In this document: piece by piece, positions 37,051-46,327 of the stretch | Layout: each line of letters opens with the position of its first letter | Numbering within the stretch: the first letter of the stretch is position 1 | Assembly (NCBI RefSeq): GCF_002954325.1 | Contig: NZ_MQVX01000001.1 | Span: 811,546-875,545 of the forward strand | DNA from: Aureicoccus marinus | GTDB lineage: Bacteria; Bacteroidota; Bacteroidia; Flavobacteriales; Flavobacteriaceae | Reading direction: 5' to 3' | DNA length: 64,000 nt | Made by a program: the position numbers and the translations under genes | The notes under the pieces: generated by a model | What the model was told of the DNA's origin: nothing | Databases searched by the model: none | Seen by the model: only the letters and a program-made list of their open reading frames with translations

Positions 37051-37539
37051 CTACAAATCCACACAGATTTCTTTGAGGGCGCCTTTGTTGCCACCGCCAT
37101 GAAATACAACGCGTTCAATTCCCTTTCCAATTAAATAGAAATCTTTAAAAGAGTTTTGATAGACTGCAGCACTATCGAGGACTTTTCCCTGTTCAGTAGT
37201 CGCCCAAACCTTAAATTCGATATTGTTGCTCGCCATTCGCAGTTTAACCTGATTCAGCCGTTTTGGAAGCCCAATCGACATTCCTTCGGATTCGAATTGC
37301 AAGGCAGTTTTTTGCCCTGTTTCGTTCACCATGAGTTTGCCATCAGATTCTACAGTAAAACCAGCTTGTTTAAAAGGCGAACTTATAGGGGTATCATCGG
37401 GGTAAGTTCCAAAATCGAGACAGATGGAAATCACAGGGTTTTCAGCAAGATTGCTGGTCCTTCGTCGGTTTTTGTCAGTTTTACACGCCTGAAGCGTCAA
37501 AAAGCCAACAAATACAGAAACCATAATAGATTTGCACAT
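37051..37539 (-). CDS. Hypothetical lipoprotein
   Basis: A 162-residue lipoprotein. The signal MVSVFVGFLTLQAC (Cys19) is followed by KTDKN. The mature part has a few strands (VISICLDFGTYPDD, FKQAGFTVESDG, VERVVFHGGGNKG). I do not recognise a family. It lies downstream of a large Asp-box gene on the other side but 112 bases apart and on the same strand, separated by a weak GTTGAA/TTCAAC hairpin (37633-37651). Function unknown. Confidence 0.6.
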   Translation of the reverse strand: MCKSIMVSVFVGFLTLQACKTDKNRRRTSNLAENPVISICLDFGTYPDDTPISSPFKQAGFTVESDGKLMVNETGQKTALQFESEGMSIGLPKRLNQVKLRMASNNIEFKVWATTEQGKVLDSAAVYQNSFKDFYLIGKGIERVVFHGGGNKGALKEICVDL

Positions 37540-37650
37540 AAGCAGAAAAAAATCCTAAAGTTCTTTCAACTCCTGGTCAGTGCACTACTAGAAAACTGTA
37601 ATCCTTATACAGATTACCATCTATTTTCGGGCGTTGAAGTGTTATTTCAA

Positions 37651-40600
37651 CTAGTCGAGGGATGAATTTAGCTCTTCCAGTACGGTTTTAAGCTCCTCAT
37701 ATCGCTCTTGCACATCCTTGCCTACCTTCTGATCGGTTCTTCCGACCATATTGTAGAGATAAGATATCTGTGAGACCAGCATTTGCTGTGGATAAGCGCC
37801 TTTGGCGTTTCGAAGCTTGTTGAGCACATTCTTCAGTTTTTCCTGACGCTCAGAACTTCCTTTGGCTTTTTTGAGGTCCTTTTCTAGTCGATCCTGAAGC
37901 TGGCGAGCTTCGCTCAATAAAGAGATAACTTTTTGTTGCCACTCCCCTTGCGCTTGCAGTTTGTCCAAGGTCAATCCTTCCGCCTCTACACGTGGATCGG
38001 CCAAAACCTCAAAGGATTGTTCCATTTGCTGCTCCCCTACAGTCAGACGAGCCGTGTATTGTCCCGGAAGGACCATGGGCCCATTGCGGTATCGCCTTCT
38101 GCTATTTTTGTGCCACGGACCTTTAGAGCGCAGATCCCAAGCAAATCGGTGCATTCCCCTACCCTTTTCTAATCGGGTATTTACATAGCGGAAAGTAGTA
38201 CTCAGATTCATGTCTTCTACCTCTTCGACGGATGATTTGAGTAGGGAGTTCCCACTAAAAATGGAGACCACCGTATTCCCAGACTTGTCTAGTATATCCA
38301 ACTGCACCTCTGATTTACTATCGGGCAGATAGTAATCAATATAGACCGCTGTTCTTGGATAAGCTGGAAAAGTCCCGGAAGAACGTACCAACGGGTAACG
38401 GTAACGAATGGTTTTATCCGGAGCGAATAAATGAGGCTTAGCCCCTAGAGAGCTGATGCCTTGATCTCGTAGAGGCGTAATATTGTCTAGAATCCAGAAT
38501 CCTCGGCCCATAGTGCTGACAATCAGGTCTCCACGGTAAATTTTTATGTCGGTAATGGGTGTCACGGGCAGGTTTTGCTGAAAAGCTTCCCAGCTCTGGC
38601 CATCATCCATAGAAATGAACATTCCGTATTCCGTACCTGTATAAAGCAAGCCTTTGCGCACTGGATCTTCACGCAGTACTCGGGTGGTGTAATCAGAGGG
38701 GATTCCACTACCCGACTTGGTCAATAGCGACCAGGTTTTTCCGAAATCTGTGGTTTTGTACAAATAGGGTTTTGCATCTCCTAAAAGGTGGCGATCGACA
38801 GCAATATAAGCGGTGCCCAAATCATGCACAGAGGCGGCAATGGATTCTACCCGCCCTCCTTTGGGTAGTTTTTTAGGCGTGACATTTGACCAGGTTTTTC
38901 CACCATCGCGGGTCACAGAGACAACTCCGTCGTTTGACCCCGTCCAAATCAAGCCTTCTTGCAAAGAGGATTCCCGAATAGAATACAGGGTGCTGTAGTA
39001 CTCTTCTCCGGTGATATCCCGGGTAATAGGGCTTCCGGAAATTACCTGTTTGTCCGCTTCAAAAGCCGTCAAATCGGGTGAAATGGTTTCCCACTCAAAA
39101 CCATCCGAATCGGTTTTGTGCAAAAACTGGGAGCCGTGATAGACCACATCCGGGTTATGGGGCGAAACATGTACCGGAGCTACACGCTGAAAACGGTATA
39201 CCAGGTCTTTAGGATTGTGGCCGTAAATATTCGAAGCTCCCACATAGTAGCTTTTCTCCACTCCGGTTAGTTTATTAAAAACTCCAAACCGCCCTTTACA
39301 GTTGGCGTAGACAATATTGGGGTTACCGGGTTTAGGGACCGCAGGTCCGGTTTCGCAGCCACCCGTATTAATGATCCAGGCAGATCCAGGATTCTGCACA
39401 GCACTTGGTGGAAAACTCGGTACGGCAATGGTGGTGTAATTGTCTTGTTGGCCTGCGTAGAGCCAATACGGGTATTGGTCATCGACCTCGACCTGATAGA
39501 GCTCAGCTGTTGGCTGGTTGAATTGAGTAGACCAGGTTTCTCCGCCATTAAAGCTCACGTTCGCTCCTCCATCATTGGCCTGAATAAGGAGTTGCGGGTT
39601 ACTTGGGTTGAGCCAGATATCATGGTTATCGCCATGAGGAACTGACAGGACTCTCCAGGTTTTTCCGCCATCAGTCGATTTGATTAAGGGGTTGGCATTG
39701 GAGTAAACAATATCGGGATTAGTCGGGTCTAGTTCTACATTGGTGTAGTAAAAGGGACGGTTGACCAGGCGGATATCATCAGAGACATGGGTAAATGAAC
39801 CACCCTGGTCTGAGGATTTGTACAGTCCCTGCTCTCCTTCCGGGGCTTCAATTACGGCGTAAAGAATGCTGGAATCAACTGGTGATACCGCAAGATCAAT
39901 TTTTCCTATCGTATTCTGTGGCAAACCTTCATTCAGCCTCACCCAGTCTTGACCTCCATTGACGGATTTATAAATCCCGCCTTCATCCCGGTTTCCCCCA
40001 GAAATAATCGTCCAGGGCTTGCGCTCTGCCTTCCAAGCGGCTGCATACACCACATTGGGATTTCCGGGCAGCAGTTCCAAGTCAGAAAAGCCAACCTTAT
40101 CCGATATAAAGAGTACTTTCTCCCAGTTTTCTCCTCCGTCTTTTGTTTTGTAGATTCCCCGCTCCAGGTTGCTGGTAAAAGCATTCCCGATGGCAGCGAC
40201 CCACACGATATTGCTGTTGTTGGGATCGATTTCTACCGCCCCGATCTGCCCGGCATTTCTAAGGCCGATATGCTTCCAGGATTTACCTCCATCGATGGAT
40301 TTGTAGACCCCTTTTCCGCTGATAACATTACTGCGGAGCCCGTCTGAACCGGTTCCCACGTAGACAATATTCGGATCGTTTTGAGCGACACTGATGGCTC
40401 CAATTGAAGGTGTATCAAAGTAACCATCGGAAACATTCTTCCAGGTGGTGCCGTAGTCCAGGGACTTCCATACCCCTCCTCCGGAAGCCCCTAGGTAAAA
40501 GGTCCCGGGCTCTTTGGCTACTCCCGTAACAGTCGTCACACGTCCACCTCGAGAAGGTCCTACGGTTCTATACTGCAAAGATTCATAATTCGCTGTTGAC

Positions 40601-40683
40601 AATTGGGAAGATTCTTCCTGACCCATACACCAGAGGCCGGACAAAGAAAAAAGCATCAAGAAAAGAACGCGAGTGAGCTTCAT
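37651..40683 (-). CDS. Secreted Asp-box (BNR) beta-propeller protein
   Basis: A 1010-residue exported protein (signal MKLTRVLFLMLFSLSGLWCMGQ) of the VPS10/sortilin-like glycosyl-hydrolase-type propeller group. It opens YRTVGPSRGGRVTTVTGV and has at least nine Asp-box repeats of the form S-x-D-x-G-x-x-W, such as SLDYGTTWKNV, SIDGGKSWKHI, STDGGKTWRVL and SMDDGQSWEAF. The last 200 residues are a beta-sandwich then a coiled coil (LLSEARQLQDRLEKDLKKAKG). No C-terminal T9SS sorting domain. Homologues are common in Bacteroidota and lack a proven enzyme activity; sialidase activity should not be assumed. Confidence 0.88.
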   Translation of the reverse strand: MKLTRVLFLMLFSLSGLWCMGQEESSQLSTANYESLQYRTVGPSRGGRVTTVTGVAKEPGTFYLGASGGGVWKSLDYGTTWKNVSDGYFDTPSIGAISVAQNDPNIVYVGTGSDGLRSNVISGKGVYKSIDGGKSWKHIGLRNAGQIGAVEIDPNNSNIVWVAAIGNAFTSNLERGIYKTKDGGENWEKVLFISDKVGFSDLELLPGNPNVVYAAAWKAERKPWTIISGGNRDEGGIYKSVNGGQDWVRLNEGLPQNTIGKIDLAVSPVDSSILYAVIEAPEGEQGLYKSSDQGGSFTHVSDDIRLVNRPFYYTNVELDPTNPDIVYSNANPLIKSTDGGKTWRVLSVPHGDNHDIWLNPSNPQLLIQANDGGANVSFNGGETWSTQFNQPTAELYQVEVDDQYPYWLYAGQQDNYTTIAVPSFPPSAVQNPGSAWIINTGGCETGPAVPKPGNPNIVYANCKGRFGVFNKLTGVEKSYYVGASNIYGHNPKDLVYRFQRVAPVHVSPHNPDVVYHGSQFLHKTDSDGFEWETISPDLTAFEADKQVISGSPITRDITGEEYYSTLYSIRESSLQEGLIWTGSNDGVVSVTRDGGKTWSNVTPKKLPKGGRVESIAASVHDLGTAYIAVDRHLLGDAKPYLYKTTDFGKTWSLLTKSGSGIPSDYTTRVLREDPVRKGLLYTGTEYGMFISMDDGQSWEAFQQNLPVTPITDIKIYRGDLIVSTMGRGFWILDNITPLRDQGISSLGAKPHLFAPDKTIRYRYPLVRSSGTFPAYPRTAVYIDYYLPDSKSEVQLDILDKSGNTVVSIFSGNSLLKSSVEEVEDMNLSTTFRYVNTRLEKGRGMHRFAWDLRSKGPWHKNSRRRYRNGPMVLPGQYTARLTVGEQQMEQSFEVLADPRVEAEGLTLDKLQAQGEWQQKVISLLSEARQLQDRLEKDLKKAKGSSERQEKLKNVLNKLRNAKGAYPQQMLVSQISYLYNMVGRTDQKVGKDVQERYEELKTVLEELNSSLD

Positions 40684-40761
40684 AAGGGAAATGATTTATA
40701 AACCCTTAAAGATAGGGAATATTAAAGGTCTCAAATTACTAGGGTAATAGGGTCTACACAC

Positions 40762-40789
40762 AAAAAAAGCCCGGTTAATCCGGGCTTTT
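40762..40789 (-). terminator. Intrinsic terminator after the 40812 lipoprotein gene
   Basis: On the minus strand AAAAGCCCGG, loop ATTAA, then CCGGGCTTTTTTT: a strong 6-7 bp GC stem with a U-run, located 22 bases beyond the stop of the minus-strand gene at 40812. Confidence 0.85.
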
Positions 40790-40811
40790 GAAGTATCGTT
40801 AGGAGCGTTGA

Positions 40812-41612
40812 TTAGTCAAGCGTAATTTCCTGGGTAGCGCCATTAGGATAAGTTACTGTGGCCTTTTTGTCACAGGTCCCGTCTCCAAAGTCTACATCAA
40901 GAGAGAGTCCATTCTTGCTCACATTCATGGTTCCAGAGGACCAGTAAGCACAGTTGAACTGCTTCGAAATGTTTCCGGCAATGGTAAAGGTGTTTTCACC
41001 TTCCGTAATAGTCCAGTTTCCTTGCAGGTTAAAGAGGGTATCTTCTCCTTCTTCAAAGACGACCGTAAAGGTTTTGGTTCCGTTTTCTGTAATAACGCTG
41101 CCATCTTCCAGAGTAACCGTAATATTACTAGTTGTGGTGAACGAAATATTGGTTTCGCTTTGTTCCCCATTAAGGGTAATGCGGCGTGTTCCATTTACCG
41201 TTGTTTCACCAACCATAAAGTCTGTGAAAGTAGCGGTAAAACTCGCCCCATTTTGGTTCTCTTCGTAGAAAACATTAACGGTACCATTGAGCGTTTCTGA
41301 CCCTTCAACAGAGCAGTCTGTAAAGGTTACCGTAAAGCCGTTTTCAGTATAGGTGGTTTCATAGCAGTCGTTCTTCGCTCTTTCACCAGCACGTTTTGTG
41401 GCAAAACCACCAATATAGAGGTCAGAAAGCACATCGTCCACAGTCGAAGTCAGGTCATCTGCATTCAGGATGGTTTCCATTTCTTGGCTCGTCAGTTCCT
41501 GCCCGTTTTCTACACCTAAATCCGGAGTCTCCTCTTCACTACAGCCGATGACGAAAAGTCCAATAAAGGCAAAAAAGAATGCTTTTTTAGTGATTTGCTT
41601 ATTCAAAGACAT
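40812..41612 (-). CDS. Hypothetical lipoprotein, beta-rich
   Basis: A 266-residue lipoprotein: signal AFFFAFIGLFVIGC (Cys24) followed by SEEE, a good match to the Bacteroidota surface-export signal. The mature protein is almost all beta strand with Thr/Asn/Gly-rich repeats (GSETLNGTVNVFYEEN, TTVNGTRRITLNGEQ, SNITVTLEDGSVITEN) and three or four cysteines (DCYE, TDCSVE, FNCAYWS, GTCDK). No family recognised. Monocistronic, with a clear terminator behind it. Confidence 0.7.
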   Translation of the reverse strand: MSLNKQITKKAFFFAFIGLFVIGCSEEETPDLGVENGQELTSQEMETILNADDLTSTVDDVLSDLYIGGFATKRAGERAKNDCYETTYTENGFTVTFTDCSVEGSETLNGTVNVFYEENQNGASFTATFTDFMVGETTVNGTRRITLNGEQSETNISFTTTSNITVTLEDGSVITENGTKTFTVVFEEGEDTLFNLQGNWTITEGENTFTIAGNISKQFNCAYWSSGTMNVSKNGLSLDVDFGDGTCDKKATVTYPNGATQEITLD

Positions 41613-41669
41613 GGTTATCGTTGTTTGGGTTACCCCAGTAAAACGGGTACTGACATCGAATCGTATACC

Positions 41670-42626
41670 TTAGTGGTTTTTCTCGTTCAAACGTCTTTTG
41701 GTTCTAAAGCGAGAAAACAGGACAATCTTTTTTTTGGTATTGATGAAGTAAACACCTGATAGCAGGATTAGTGCAGCCATACCAGCCTGAAGGGTGATCT
41801 TTTCGTTTAAGAAATAAGCCCCTAAAATCAAGGCCACAATGGGGTTGACATAGGTGCTGGTCGCCACCTTTTCGGGAGAAACGGTACGCAATAAGAAATT
41901 AAAAGAGGTGAAGGCAATAATGCTTCCAAAGATGACAAGTAAACCCATGGCCCAGAGTACATCAGTACTCCAAGTCACCGGACTACTCCACTGCTCCCCT
42001 GCGATCGTACTCATGACCATCAACAGGAGTCCACCCCAAAGCATTTGGTAAGCGGTGTTGACCAAGAAGTTTTTAGGGAGTTCGGCTTTGGCTACAAATA
42101 AACTGGCATAAGACCAGCTGATCATACAAATTAAAATGAGAAGCATTCCCACCCAGGCATATTCCTGCGTTAGGATTTGTTGCTGACTCACCAAGAGGTA
42201 CATTCCGATCACCCCCAAAAGCACCCCCACATACGACTGAGGTTGGATGCGTTTACCTTGTAAGACCCACATCATCAATAGAATAACCAAAGGTTGAGCC
42301 GAGATTTCAAGGGCTGCAAATCCACTGTCTAAGTAACGCAAGGCCCAAACGGAAAAGCCATTGCCTATGGATAGAAAAAGAAAACCAGCAAATAGGGAAT
42401 TCAGCGCTTGTCTTCTGTTAATTTTTAACGGCTTACCCGAAATGGCTGCCCAAATAAAAATTAAACCTGCTGCCGCTGTAAAGCGAAAACCAGATAACAT
42501 AAAGGGAGGCAGTTCAAGAACCGCAATCTTATTCAGTAAGTAGGTCGAGCCCCAAATGATGTAAATCGCAGCGAAAGCAAGGATTACAAGGAGGTTGTTT
42601 GACGAAGCTTGCGGTTTACTGCTCAT
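41670..42626 (-). CDS. EamA/DMT family transporter
   Basis: A 318-residue membrane protein with ten hydrophobic segments in two EamA repeats; the first opens FAAIYIIWGSTYLLNKIAV and the second begins GMLLILICMISWSYASLFVA. Such proteins export or import amino acids, sugars or metabolites; the substrate cannot be read. Its ATG is 11 bases inside the end of the trehalase gene, so the two are on one transcript. The C-terminus is basic (FRTKRRLNEKNH), on the cytoplasmic side. Confidence 0.9.
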   Translation of the reverse strand: MSSKPQASSNNLLVILAFAAIYIIWGSTYLLNKIAVLELPPFMLSGFRFTAAAGLIFIWAAISGKPLKINRRQALNSLFAGFLFLSIGNGFSVWALRYLDSGFAALEISAQPLVILLMMWVLQGKRIQPQSYVGVLLGVIGMYLLVSQQQILTQEYAWVGMLLILICMISWSYASLFVAKAELPKNFLVNTAYQMLWGGLLLMVMSTIAGEQWSSPVTWSTDVLWAMGLLVIFGSIIAFTSFNFLLRTVSPEKVATSTYVNPIVALILGAYFLNEKITLQAGMAALILLSGVYFINTKKKIVLFSRFRTKRRLNEKNH

Positions 42627-44205
42627 TGGTTTTTTCCATTAGCTTTTTAAAGCCTAGGGCAACTCCGTTGGTCCATCCAAATCCATCTTGGGTGGGGTAC
42701 TCCCCTCCCCCCGAAATCAGGCTAAGGTCTTCCACGTTGTATTTTTCCATCATTTTCCCTGTATTCGCATAGACTTTCTCATTGATGTTGAGCCAACGGT
42801 CCGCAACGAGAGTTGCGTCGTCTGTATACCCGTAGTTCAACAAACCATAAACGGCCATCCATTGAAGAGGCGCCCAGCCGTTGGGGGCATCCCATTGCTG
42901 ACCTGAATGATCTACCGTGGTAAGAAGACCACCGGGTTTTAAGAACTGTTTGATTAAGGTAGCGCGCACCTGGGCGGCTTGTTCAGGTGTTGCCAGCTCA
43001 AAATAGAGTGGATAAACCGCGGCCAATGTCCATTCCTGCATGGATTTTTCATCTTCAAAATCGTAATCCAGGAAGAAGCCTTCATCTGACCAAAGGTACT
43101 TTTGAATGGCCGCCTTACGGGCTTCCGCTTTTGCTTTGAATTGGGTCGCTTCCGCAACCTTGGTTTGATCAGCATAGGCTTTACTGATTTGCATTTCCAT
43201 GAAGTACATCAGGCTGTTCAGATCTACCGGTAAAATACGGGTGGTCTTGGTTGTCGAAAATTTTCCTTTGGTACCGTACCAACGGGAACTAAAATCCCAT
43301 CCCGAACAGGCCGCAGCTCGAAGGTCACGGTACAGTTGTTTCTTTTGTTTCTCATCGTAGAGCATTTCGGCTAATTCGCGATCCTCTCGATATGATTCTG
43401 GTCTGGGTGTATCTCCAGAATCCCAATAGCGGTTGAGTACAGCACCATCAGCCAATTCAACCCGATAACGACTGGCCGTCGAGCTTCCCCAGCTTTCGTT
43501 CAGGCTGTCTTTCCGCATCCAAAAATCATATTCGGCAAGCATCTGTGGTAAAAAGCGCAGGCGCTGTGCTGGATTTTCTCGAGAAATGGCATCCACCATC
43601 AAGCTGAAAAAAGGGGGTTGAGAGCGGGTGAGGTAATAATCCCGGGTTCCATTGGGAATGAATCCAAGGGAGTCTATCAAAAAAGCAAAGTTTTCGACCA
43701 TGCTTTCGGCCAGTTCATACCGCCCACTCACCAGCAAGCCTTCCATGGTAAAGTAGGAATCCCAGTAGTAGATTTCACGGAAGCGACCCCCAGGGACGAT
43801 ATAGGGCTTGGGTAAAGCGATTTTACTCGAATGGGCTTCTGGAACATCAGCTTCTTTGCGCAGTCTTGGCCACATGCGCTCAATGTGCGCATACATATCG
43901 GAAAGGGTGTCATTAGCAGCAATCTCTGGTAAGGCGGGGAAGCGCTCAAAGTTCTCTTCTACGAACGCTTTCAGTGAAAAGTCCTTCTCTTCGCGTAGCT
44001 CCAGGTATTTCTTCTCGAGCAGGGCAAAGGAATCCTTTGGGGTGTAGTCCACAAAGGTTTTGGAATCCGGAAAGAATCCCTCCAGCTGAACCGCCTTAAA
44101 CAGTTCTGTTTCGTAGTACTGATCCGCAATAGTTGTCGGAGTGGGTTCCTCCTTACAAGCCACAAACAAAAGAACAAAAGCAGTGAGTACACATCGTTTT
44201 TTCAT
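42616..44205 (-). CDS. treA: Trehalase (GH37), lipoprotein
   Basis: A 529-residue alpha,alpha-trehalase of family GH37, which splits trehalose into two glucose units. Both trehalase signatures are present: PGGRFREIYYWDSYFT (near 136) and QWDAPNGWAPLQW (near 444). The catalytic Asp and Glu fit the usual positions (DSGDTPRPES and GGGEYPTQDGFGWTNG). The signal peptide ends in FVAC (Cys17) followed by KEE, so it is a periplasmic or surface lipoprotein. Divergent from a GntR regulator whose inverted repeat overlaps the likely promoter, and overlapping the EamA gene. Confidence 0.95.
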   Translation of the reverse strand: MKKRCVLTAFVLLFVACKEEPTPTTIADQYYETELFKAVQLEGFFPDSKTFVDYTPKDSFALLEKKYLELREEKDFSLKAFVEENFERFPALPEIAANDTLSDMYAHIERMWPRLRKEADVPEAHSSKIALPKPYIVPGGRFREIYYWDSYFTMEGLLVSGRYELAESMVENFAFLIDSLGFIPNGTRDYYLTRSQPPFFSLMVDAISRENPAQRLRFLPQMLAEYDFWMRKDSLNESWGSSTASRYRVELADGAVLNRYWDSGDTPRPESYREDRELAEMLYDEKQKKQLYRDLRAAACSGWDFSSRWYGTKGKFSTTKTTRILPVDLNSLMYFMEMQISKAYADQTKVAEATQFKAKAEARKAAIQKYLWSDEGFFLDYDFEDEKSMQEWTLAAVYPLYFELATPEQAAQVRATLIKQFLKPGGLLTTVDHSGQQWDAPNGWAPLQWMAVYGLLNYGYTDDATLVADRWLNINEKVYANTGKMMEKYNVEDLSLISGGGEYPTQDGFGWTNGVALGFKKLMEKTNEQ

Positions 44206-44227
44206 AGAGCAAATTGGATAGTACGTT

Positions 44228-44242
44228 AAAGATAGAATCTTT
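44228..44242. promoter_or_regulatory. Candidate GntR operator in the treA/GntR intergenic region
   Basis: AAAGAT-AGA-ATCTTT is an inverted repeat (6-3-6) midway between the divergent trehalase and GntR genes. On the minus strand it overlaps TATCTTTA, a -7-like box 22 bases before the trehalase ATG, where a repressor could block transcription. Binding is inferred. Confidence 0.4.
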
Positions 44243-44267
44243 CCTTTAGAACTATACAGGAAACCAA

Positions 44268-44275
44268 TACCTTTA
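44268..44275 (+). promoter_or_regulatory. -7-like box for the GntR gene
   Basis: TACCTTTA is a seven of eight match to TAnnTTTG, ending seven bases before the GntR ATG at 44283. The transcript would have almost no leader. Confidence 0.35.
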
Positions 44276-44282
44276 ATGATCC

Positions 44283-44915
44283 ATGGACCGCAGTATATTA
44301 CGAGATCAGGTGAAGACGTACTTGTTGGAGCAAATTCAGCAAGGCCGCTTGGGCGTTGGTGAATCCATTAACCTGGCTTCCCTCTCTCGGGAAACCAAGA
44401 TCAGTGTAACTCCTATTCGGGAAGCATTGAGTCAATTCGAACACGCCGGTATTGTCAAAGCATTGCCCAATAGAGGCTTTGTTATTAGCAAAATGGAAGC
44501 CAAGGAAGCAGAGCAGTTATTCGAAACCCTCGCTCAATTGGAACTGATGGCCCTGGAAGACACGGCAATTGACCAAATAGATACCACTGAGCTTCGAAAG
44601 CAACTTCGCAATCTAGAACAGACCCATACCTACCTCAGTCGACTTAATGCGCATTATACCTTTCATGACCTGTTGACGGGTAAATGCACCAACAAGGTCC
44701 TTTTGGGAATTATCCAGGATTTACGAATTCGGGTTTTGTTCTATGAGCAGGCCTTTGTTACCGAACCTTCTTTTTATGAGCATATTGACAACCAGAAAGA
44801 AGCCATTGTGCAGGCTATTGAAGAAGACAACCTGCCCACGGCGGCTTTGATTCTTAAAATGAACTGGATGATTGTGCTGAACCATGTCAAAAAAGAAATG
44901 GCCCAGAAAAACTGA
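44283..44915 (+). CDS. GntR family transcriptional regulator (FCD domain)
   Basis: A 210-residue regulator with an N-terminal winged helix (LLEQIQQGRLGVGESINLASLSRE, then SVTPIREALSQFEHAGIV, residues about 10-65) and an all-helical FCD effector domain. The FCD metal-site histidines seem only partly present (HTYLSRLNAHYTFHDLL). It is divergent from trehalase with 77 bases between them, so control of treA and the EamA gene is the simplest reading. The effector is unknown. Confidence 0.88.
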   Translation: MDRSILRDQVKTYLLEQIQQGRLGVGESINLASLSRETKISVTPIREALSQFEHAGIVKALPNRGFVISKMEAKEAEQLFETLAQLELMALEDTAIDQIDTTELRKQLRNLEQTHTYLSRLNAHYTFHDLLTGKCTNKVLLGIIQDLRIRVLFYEQAFVTEPSFYEHIDNQKEAIVQAIEEDNLPTAALILKMNWMIVLNHVKKEMAQKN

Positions 44916-44927
44916 GCCATCCTTTTG
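44898..44927 (+). terminator. Possible terminator overlapping the GntR stop
   Basis: ATGGCCCAG (44898-44906) pairs with CTGAGCCAT (44912-44920) across loop AAAAA, with one mismatch, followed by CCTTTTG. The stem includes the TGA stop. Modest support. Confidence 0.35.
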
Positions 44928-44940
44928 AAACCTTATTCAA

Positions 44941-46053
44941 TTAATCGTTGGTATAGTTGATTTTAATCCAAATGGCGGTGCCACTCATAATGGCTTCCGA
45001 AACAACGATCAACTCTTTTTCGTCAATAACATCACCATTGCGTTCGGCCACTTCGTCCACTCCGATGACACCATCCCGAACATTTCGAGCTCTTGTAGCA
45101 ATAAGCAGATCTCCGGCAGCCGGTTCCTTAGCCGGATCGCCAAGCAATTGGTCAAAATAACGGGCACTTCCGTCAGATTCAGAATATTGTATATAACCCT
45201 CCTCAGAAAGCTTTTCGCGTACAGCGGCATCGGCTTTAGCGATATCCTGATTAGAACTGCTGGCGCTGGTGATGATAGCCGTATAACAGTCCACGCTCTG
45301 CAAATCAGCACAGAGACTTAAGGCCGTTTGATCTGCTTCGTTTTGGCAGCTGCTACCAACCAATTCGCTAAGACCCAGATAATCAGGAATAACGCACAGA
45401 TAGGTTGCCGCCCCTGCACTTAGAATCAGAATAAGAAGGAATAGAGGCAGTACCCAACCTCTCGACTTTCTTCTAGGTCGGTAAGAGGACTCTGAAGAAG
45501 CCTCATAGCTGGGGCGTTCTGATGAACCCGTTGAAAAGGCCATCACCGGTTCCTTCACTTGAACGTTTTCTGTTGGTTCTTTGGCTAGAACAGGTTCGGT
45601 TCTTGTGTTTTCCTCTGAGCTCTTTGGCTGATTGTTCCCTTTTTCGTCCAATAATTTATGAGTCACCTCCTCTTTCAAGTCCAAAGCCTGAATCAATTGC
45701 TCTAAACCTGCACGATAGGATTCTTTGAAATCGGCCTGTTGAAGTCGACGAAGTCGGAATGGAATTTCGCAATCTTCTACGAGTAAGGGGATTACTTTTT
45801 TGTCTTCCTCCATCGCAAAGGAAACTTCATCCATTACGTTATTGGACTCCACGGAAGTCTTGGAAAGTACAACCAAGAGGTAGCCAGAAGCTTGTAGCGC
45901 TTCTTCTATGGTGCTATCCCAGTGATTTCCGGGTGCAATATCCAATTGGTCCAGCCAGATAGATGCCCCTGCACCGCGCAGTTGGTTGGCCAATCGCAGG
46001 ACAAACTCAGAGTCGTCACGGGAGTAACTAAAAAATAGGGTTTCGCTAGTCAT
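44941..46053 (-). CDS. TIR domain protein with transmembrane segment
   Basis: A 370-residue protein. Residues 1-120 form a TIR domain: LFFSYSRDD (6-14), ASIWLDQLDIAPGNHW, LLVVLSKTSVESNNVMDE, with Glu76 in the place of the catalytic glutamate of NAD-cleaving TIRs. A Ser/Glu/Pro-rich linker (about 130-195) leads to RRKSRGW and one membrane helix (200-222). The remaining 150 residues, with cysteines near 220, 236, 248 and 256, would be outside the cytoplasm. It is the last gene of the five-gene operon (17 bases after the small gene). It may be an NADase effector; a purely scaffolding TIR is possible. Confidence 0.88.
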   Translation of the reverse strand: MTSETLFFSYSRDDSEFVLRLANQLRGAGASIWLDQLDIAPGNHWDSTIEEALQASGYLLVVLSKTSVESNNVMDEVSFAMEEDKKVIPLLVEDCEIPFRLRRLQQADFKESYRAGLEQLIQALDLKEEVTHKLLDEKGNNQPKSSEENTRTEPVLAKEPTENVQVKEPVMAFSTGSSERPSYEASSESSYRPRRKSRGWVLPLFLLILILSAGAATYLCVIPDYLGLSELVGSSCQNEADQTALSLCADLQSVDCYTAIITSASSSNQDIAKADAAVREKLSEEGYIQYSESDGSARYFDQLLGDPAKEPAAGDLLIATRARNVRDGVIGVDEVAERNGDVIDEKELIVVSEAIMSGTAIWIKINYTND

Positions 46054-46070
46054 GTGAGGTAGTTTACGAT

Positions 46071-46307
46071 TTACTCTTCATCCGGATCAAGAAGGATATA
46101 GGTCTTCTCAAAAATCTCGGCATCACAGGGATAGAGCTCTCCCTCAATCCCGCGCATCAGCCAGTCTCCTTTTTTACCTCGCATGATGCCTTCCATGGTT
46201 TCGACTTCAAAGTCTTCGTCCATTTTTATGCATCCAACAGGTATGGGCTTTTTGATGGCCTGTTTGAAATCCAGCTTTTCCGCCTTTTTCCGGTTGATTT
46301 TAAGCAT
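46071..46307 (-). CDS. Small PGDYG-like protein
   Basis: A 78-residue protein. The segment EVETMEGIMRGKKGDWLMRG followed by ELYPCDAEIFEKTY resembles small bacterial and phage PGDYG-type or DUF proteins whose core is GDW-L. No signal peptide or membrane helix. It lies 20 bases after the caspase gene and 17 before the TIR gene, so it belongs to this operon, and might be an adaptor or inhibitor; no evidence decides. Confidence 0.6.
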   Translation of the reverse strand: MLKINRKKAEKLDFKQAIKKPIPVGCIKMDEDFEVETMEGIMRGKKGDWLMRGIEGELYPCDAEIFEKTYILLDPDEE

Positions 46308-46327
46308 TTCGAAAAATAGTAAAAATA

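Noticed and set aside
37651..40683. Direct repeats that might suggest a tandem repeat or CRISPR-like array
   Set aside because: The repeats are codons for Asp-box blades, irregular in spacing and in frame.
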